This document shows positions 59,918 to 64,000 of a stretch of DNA of 64,000 nt, piece by piece (the stretch's first letter is position 1; each line of letters starts with the position of its first letter). A program made the position numbers and the translations under genes. Under the pieces are notes generated by a model. The model was not told where the DNA came from. It searched no databases and saw only the letters and a program-made list of their open reading frames with translations. Source of the stretch: Adiantum capillus-veneris (lineage: Eukaryota; Streptophyta; Polypodiopsida; Polypodiales; Pteridaceae); the NCBI GenBank assembly GCA_014529385.2, contig CM043942.1:7689001-7753000 (forward strand), given 5' to 3'.

Positions 59918-60782
59918 GAGAGGAACTGATCACATCATGTATACTACTTGGGTCAAACAATATGACAAAACGGTGCCCCGACGTACGACCATAACATTTA
60001 ATGAGAGAATCATCAATGGGAGGGTCCTGAGAAACTTGGGGCACACTCGTGTTATCATTCATTGCATTGACAGAGGAAGTGGGTGTTGTGGGTTCTTTAG
60101 ATTCATTCGATTCAAGCTTAGGACATGTTCTTTTTATGTGACCCTTAATGTAACAATGAAAACAACGACCTTCCTTAGAATAAGTGCTTTGCTCTTCCGA
60201 CGTGATATATCCTCCTACAATTCCTTGTGCTACCTTTTCATCTGGAGTAAGCTTAGGTTTAGCAATTGTGTTAGCCTTACCCTTAGATTCATTGGAAGAA
60301 TTCTTTGATGAGAGACTGTTGGAAGATTGGTTAGAAGAGTTATCATTCTTACCGTTCTTACCGTTCTGAGAAGTCTGCGAGGTACTTGTGGAAGTCTTGT
60401 TCTCCTTAGGCTTTTCTTTGTTGTGCTTCATCTCCTGGGCGAGAGCAATCGCTACCGCCTTGTTGAAATCGATTGGATCGAGTATCTCGACATCGTACTT
60501 GATATACTCGTTCAATCCAAAGAGAAAAGCCTCTTTGCACTCATCATCCGATTTTCGTAATTGAGTGCCTAGCTGCAAAATACAGTTAGAAAAAGACATA
60601 ATTGGCATACCATTTTGCTTGAGAGAGCGCCAATCGTCCTTCAATCGTGCGAGGTACTGAGGTGGCATAAACCGTGCCTTGAGCTTGTCTTGGAAATCAA
60701 CCCAACTAAAAGAGAGGGACGTGAAATCGTCGGCTGCCTCTAGGTGCACGGCTAGCTGTGCCTCTTGCCATGCGGGTATCAA
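59721..60782 (-). pseudogene. Gag core, zinc knuckle and aspartic protease start (family B)
   Basis: PAWQEAQLAVHLEAADDFTS, SFSWVDFQDKLKARFMPPQY, RSLKQNGMPIMSFSNCILQL and SDDECKEAFLFGLNEYIKYD match the Retrotrans_gag core of gypsy elements. A Ser/Asn/Lys-rich linker and a CCHC knuckle, CFHCYIKGHIKRTC (about 60121-60170), follow. The retropepsin starts at GHRFVILFDPSSIHDVISSS, where the expected D-S/T-G triplet reads D-P-S, so catalytic competence is doubtful. A one-base shift joins it to the upstream frame at about 60780 and another leaves it near 59745. Gag assembles particles and packages RNA. Confidence 0.8.
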
Positions 60783-61501
60783 TTGATGGCATCACCGGCA
60801 AGGTACATAGCTGCCGTCAAAACTTTGCTATTTCCTGTCTTCTTAGTTGTCGCAAAATAAGCATTAAATTGATGCAACCAAGAATGAATAACCGTAGCAT
60901 CCATCTTACCGTCATACTTACTGAAAGTCAACTTCTCTGTGACTGGATGGTTGGAATCCGCGTCGTGGTTTGCGCCACTTGATGAACTCCCACGATGTTT
61001 GGGTGGTTCGGTCTTCGAGGCTAGGACTTGGGCAAGCAATTCTTGAGTGCATAGCTCCCTTCGAGCTTCACGCCCGGCCTCCAAGGCCGCGGCTCGTGCT
61101 GCCGCTTCCTCCTTCCTTAGTTCTTTTCTTTCTTTTCTTGCGTCGCACTCGCGTTCTAAAGCAAGGCGCTTGTCTTCCTGTTGTGCGGCATGTCTAGCAT
61201 TTCTTTCGTCGCGCTCACGGTCCTTGGCTTCTTGGCTTGCGGCAATTCTTGCAATTCTGTCGTCGCGCTCACGGTCCCTAGCTTCTTGTTGTTCTGCTTT
61301 GCTGGCGAGTGGTGCCAATGCAACTCGATTCGTTTCTTGTTGTTGTGCCATCATGTTCAACATCGACTTGACCATCATCTCCATAGGAGTGAGTGCAACT
61401 CGTGGCGTAGATGGCGAAGGGGGAGGGTCAAAAAAGTCTCCTGGTGGGGAAAAATCTTCGACGCCTCTCTCATGCTCATCACCTGTATGCGAAGTATCCA
61501 T
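60779..61501 (-). pseudogene. Family B gag N-terminal region with charged coiled coil
   Basis: 240 codons: DEHERGVEDFSPPGDFFD, TPRVALTPMEMMVKSMLNMM, then a long Arg/Glu/Ala-rich helix (QEARDRERDDRIARIAASQE repeated as QEAKDRERDERNARHAAQQE, showing internal duplication). The gag start follows: KLTFSKYDGKMDATVIHSWL, HQFNAYFATTKKTGNS, MYLAGDAIN. The TGA at its end coincides with a one-base shift into the next frame. The N-terminal part is what family A retains; the gag core is what family A lost. Confidence 0.75.
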
Positions 61502-61555
61502 TCCGGTTCAGGTGACGACCATGCACTATGATCTTTGGTTCTTAAGTTCACGAGG

Positions 61556-61626
61556 AACTTGGGTTCTTGAGGGTCTTGGTTCTTGGGTTCTTGGGTTCTT
61601 GAGGATCTTGAGGTTCTTGAGGTGTT
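61556..61626. repeat. GGTTCTTG-type short repeats in the gag leader
   Basis: Tandem GGTTCTTG/GGTCTTG units (minus: CAAGAACC, coding Gln-Glu-Pro-Lys-like repeats). The same minisatellite expands in family A at about 27600-27720, 35807-35915 and 38930-39050. Confidence 0.75.
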
Positions 61627-61993
61627 CTTTCGCTTGCAAATCGCGTTGGAGAAGGATCTTCTCTTCACCCGAGTTCTACTCCTTTCTGCGGGCGCACCCC
61701 TTTGCGGCCTTGCGCTCACACCAAGGTTGCTTTTTCCCACCTCACGTCGATTGGCCGGCCGCTAAGTACACGGTCCCCTCTCAATGAGTGAAAAGAGACA
61801 CAAGGGGAGGCTTAACAAGCCCTTCTTTCTTGGGATTCCTGTCACTCTTCAACAAAACACGATTAGGAATCGACACGTCCAAGCGAACTTGGGTTCGTGC
61901 GACCTCAACAAGCAAAAAAATTTATGTGGTTCTTGTGGTTCTTGTGGTTCTTTCCTTGAGTGATACAGAACACTACCAAAGCTCTGATACCAA

Positions 61994-63188
61994 TGTTAGG
62001 TGCAGCGGAATGATTGTTTGCACTTTGCTCAAGATGAGTGCTCCGAACTGTGCTCAAGGTTCCTTTTAGTTCTTATGGAAGGGAGAGCCTTCCGTTCTTA
62101 ATGGAAAGTGCTATGATCACGAACAAAGTGAATGGACAATGTGCGTGCAAGTGTATGAGACTGAGAGATAAAGAGAGAAGAGAGATACGACACCAGAGAC
62201 GTTGTAAAACCCTCCTCCGAAGGCCCCACTCTCGCCGGCGAGAGTGGTCTATTTTTTGATTGCACAAAGTGGTACAATGCGTATGCAATGGACTGATGCA
62301 ACTTGGACTATGCCGATGACGACGACGGTGATGACGACGACGACTTGATGGCTGAAATCTGAGGTCTTCTAACTGCTGAATTTTGGGACTGTTTCGATGG
62401 CTGAAGATGACTGTTTTGGCTGCGTTTTCATGGGCTGAAAATGGGGGATCTTCTGCAACCACTTAGGATGTATTTGCTACCTTGCTATAGCTGAAAACCT
62501 GCGTTCTTAACTGCTGAAATTCTGTGTTTTTTACTGTTGATGTCGCTGGCTGAAAACGCTGAGGACTTGCAGGCTGGCTGGCGTTTTTGGGCTGAAAACG
62601 CTGATGATGACTATAGCGTTTTTGGCTGAAAAACACTAGGGCTGTCTACTGCTGGCGATGGGAGGAATCTACAATGGCTATGCTGTTGATGATGCTAACG
62701 ATCATGCAAGACTGGGAAAAACGCCAAGGAAAATGCCCAGCGAGGATGGGGATCCAAAAACACTAGGGGTGTTGGGGGGTACTGCTGAGAAGTTGCCTGT
62801 TGAGCGAGAAGCTCCTGCTGCCTCTTCTGCCAGAAAGTGCTAACCTGGGTTTGCTTATATATTAACTTAGCAAAATTGCCCTACCTACTTTTGTTGGAAA
62901 GTCACTTAAAAATAATAAGTGAAAATAACCAAAAATAGGGAAAATAGGCTAAATGCACTAGAAAATTCCCCTGACTGAATCTGATGGATTCTGAAGGGTA
63001 TACTGATGATCATGCTGTGTGCAACCAGAGGATATGCATCTACACTCAGTGACTGGGCATGCACGGTCTACGAATATACTCACAAAAGTGTCAGATCACT
63101 GCTAAATCTAAACTGACTTGACTGGACTGAACCCTTGTCATGCTGTAGCTTGTCCACGGACACATAAGGTTGGATGTGTTACGTGACA
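61994..63188 (-). repeat. Family B 5' LTR
   Basis: TGTTAGGTGCAGCGG...GTTACGTGACA, 1,195 bp. Contains the TATATAAGC-type motif on the minus strand near 62852-62862. Adjacent to the primer-binding site. Confidence 0.92.
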
Positions 63189-64000
63189 TTCGCCATACCC
63201 ATTAATAAGCACCATATGCAACACATGGTTGCCAAATTCGGCATATAACATGTCAAAGACAAATTTATGCCTCAACCCTTCTGTATGAGCCCAGCTGACA
63301 AAGTTCTCTCACCCATGTAAAGTTCTTGGAGCAACGCCACATGGCTTGAAGGCGCTTAATGCAAAAATCAGCCATATTCGGCAATAACATTGTTTCCGAT
63401 GAGCACAATATGTATGCGCATTGCAATGAGCCTAATGTTGACATCACTTCAAAGAAGCTGGATGAAGATTTTATTGTGGACAAGGTTCTAGAAACAAACA
63501 AAGATGGTTTGCAAGACCAGGTTCAAGACGACACATGTCATGAGGGACCTGAAAGTGCAATAGAACCTTACAATGAGGAGAGTAGATATGCTTGCAAAGG
63601 ATTGGGGATTTTAAAGCATGCCATAGAGTTTGACTGTCTAGAGATGCCTATCATATGTTGTAAAGATAGAGGGGGTGATGATGTTTTGTTGCAAATTAAT
63701 GTCAGATCCGGGAGGTTGCAGCTTATGTTAAATGAAGAAGGATGTAATCTCAACTATAAGTTTGAGAAGTTTCTTATAACTCCTTTTGAACCAGGTGGAG
63801 CTCAATGCAAGAGTAAGCTACATGAGCGATTTGATGGTTTGTGGTCGAATGCAGCACAAGCTTATAACCGTATGGCAGATGTGGACAAAATGAAGCAGAT
63901 CTTCATGTATTCGTGGAAAGGACTCAACCTGAGCTATATACTGTTGTTGGCAGCATTATAGTTGATGCTCATGCTTCCGCTTCTGCTTCCGCTGCCCACT
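63189..64000. repeat. Block copy 4 (continues beyond the window)
   Basis: Begins TTCGCCATACCCATTAATAAG and parallels 43466-44260 almost base for base, apart from the 14-nt segment that is deleted in copy 3. Confidence 0.9.
63359..63961 (+). CDS. Hypothetical 200-residue ORF of block copy 4
   Basis: Open from an upstream alternative start at 63359 (no ATG at that exact position) to a TAG at 63959-63961. Regions: NEPNVDITSKKLDEDFIVDK, DTCHEGPESAIEPYNEES, LKHAIEFDCLEMPIICCKDR, LQINVRSGRLQLMLNEEG, then the segment shared with all blocks: QCKSKLHERFDGLWSNAAQA and DVDKMKQIFMYSWKGLNLS. It is the least damaged version; copy 3 is frameshifted. No domain is recognised. It may be a captured host fragment amplified with the modules, or an ORF of an unclassified TE. 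Confidence 0.45.
   Translation: MQKSAIFGNNIVSDEHNMYAHCNEPNVDITSKKLDEDFIVDKVLETNKDGLQDQVQDDTCHEGPESAIEPYNEESRYACKGLGILKHAIEFDCLEMPIICCKDRGGDDVLLQINVRSGRLQLMLNEEGCNLNYKFEKFLITPFEPGGAQCKSKLHERFDGLWSNAAQAYNRMADVDKMKQIFMYSWKGLNLSYILLLAAL

Larger units (their letters stand above)
57460..63188 (-). mobile_element. Gag-protease LTR retrotransposon lacking RT, RNaseH and integrase (family B)
   Basis: 3' LTR 57460-58579 (about 190 bp of one end and the polypurine tract deleted), internal region 58580-61993, 5' LTR 61994-63188, primer site TGGTATCAGAGC at 61981-61992. Flanks are TTCAC (57455-57459) against TTCGC (63189-63193), a possible target duplication altered by a CG-to-CA transition. LTRs are related to family A. 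The coding order is charged N-terminus, gag core, zinc knuckle, aspartic protease, His/Asp-rich linker, conserved unknown domain. Confidence 0.9.

Overview
The window looks like nuclear DNA of a land plant. The evidence is Ty1/copia and Ty3/gypsy (chromodomain) retrotransposons primed by initiator-Met tRNA, a CACTA (En/Spm) element with TNP2-type transposase, TTTAGGG/TTAGGG telomere-like motifs, 80-105 nt GT-AG introns, and very heavy nested repeats. The exact lineage cannot be fixed by eye; a large-genome plant such as a fern is a reasonable guess. No rRNA, canonical tRNA, CRISPR array or clearly intact host gene was seen. Almost every coding stretch is a transposable element (TE), usually decayed.

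Layout. 1-10.3 kb: old debris (a Ty3/gypsy integrase tail, two copia gag pieces, a gag zinc knuckle), a spliced but broken unidentified gene on the minus strand (2.5-4.9 kb), minisatellites and microsatellites. 10.36-13.2 kb: a CACTA-like terminus, CT/CA microsatellites, a degenerate satellite and a (TTGGTAC)n minisatellite. 13.2-19.2 kb: the coding body of a CACTA element, with a minus-strand accessory ORF, a plus-strand SET-domain-like ORF, and a TNP2 transposase carrying Transposase_21, DUF4218 and DUF4216 signatures. 19.3-24.9 kb: a SINE-like tRNA-derived piece, an LTR fragment, and about 4.8 kb of unidentified, coding-like, GC-richer sequence.

25-64 kb is a tandem array of four composite modules. 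Each module is a minus-strand RT-less LTR retrotransposon (or a piece of one) followed by a shared 'block' that encodes a small coiled-coil-like or unknown ORF. Module 1: element 24988-30940 (TSD TTCTA, with a LINE nested in its 5' LTR) plus block 30941-33249. Module 2: LTR-internal-LTR-internal-LTR 33250-40602 plus block 40603-43257. Module 3: LTR piece 43258-43465 plus block 43466-57120, which is split by a chromodomain Ty3/gypsy element (44478-50642) and a copia element (50916-56445). Module 4: gag-protease element 57460-63188 plus block 63189-end.

Four points stand out. (1) The SET-domain ORF sits inside a CACTA element. (2) A family of gag(-protease) LTR elements has no RT/RNaseH/integrase, but all keep the same unrecognised C-terminal ORF. 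(3) The copia polyprotein frame of 1,326 codons has no frameshift, yet carries seven premature stops, six of them TAG. Most TAG stops in the neighbouring elements also fall where glutamine is expected. (4) Module duplication occurred through a GTGAG microhomology junction and LTR-LTR recombination.
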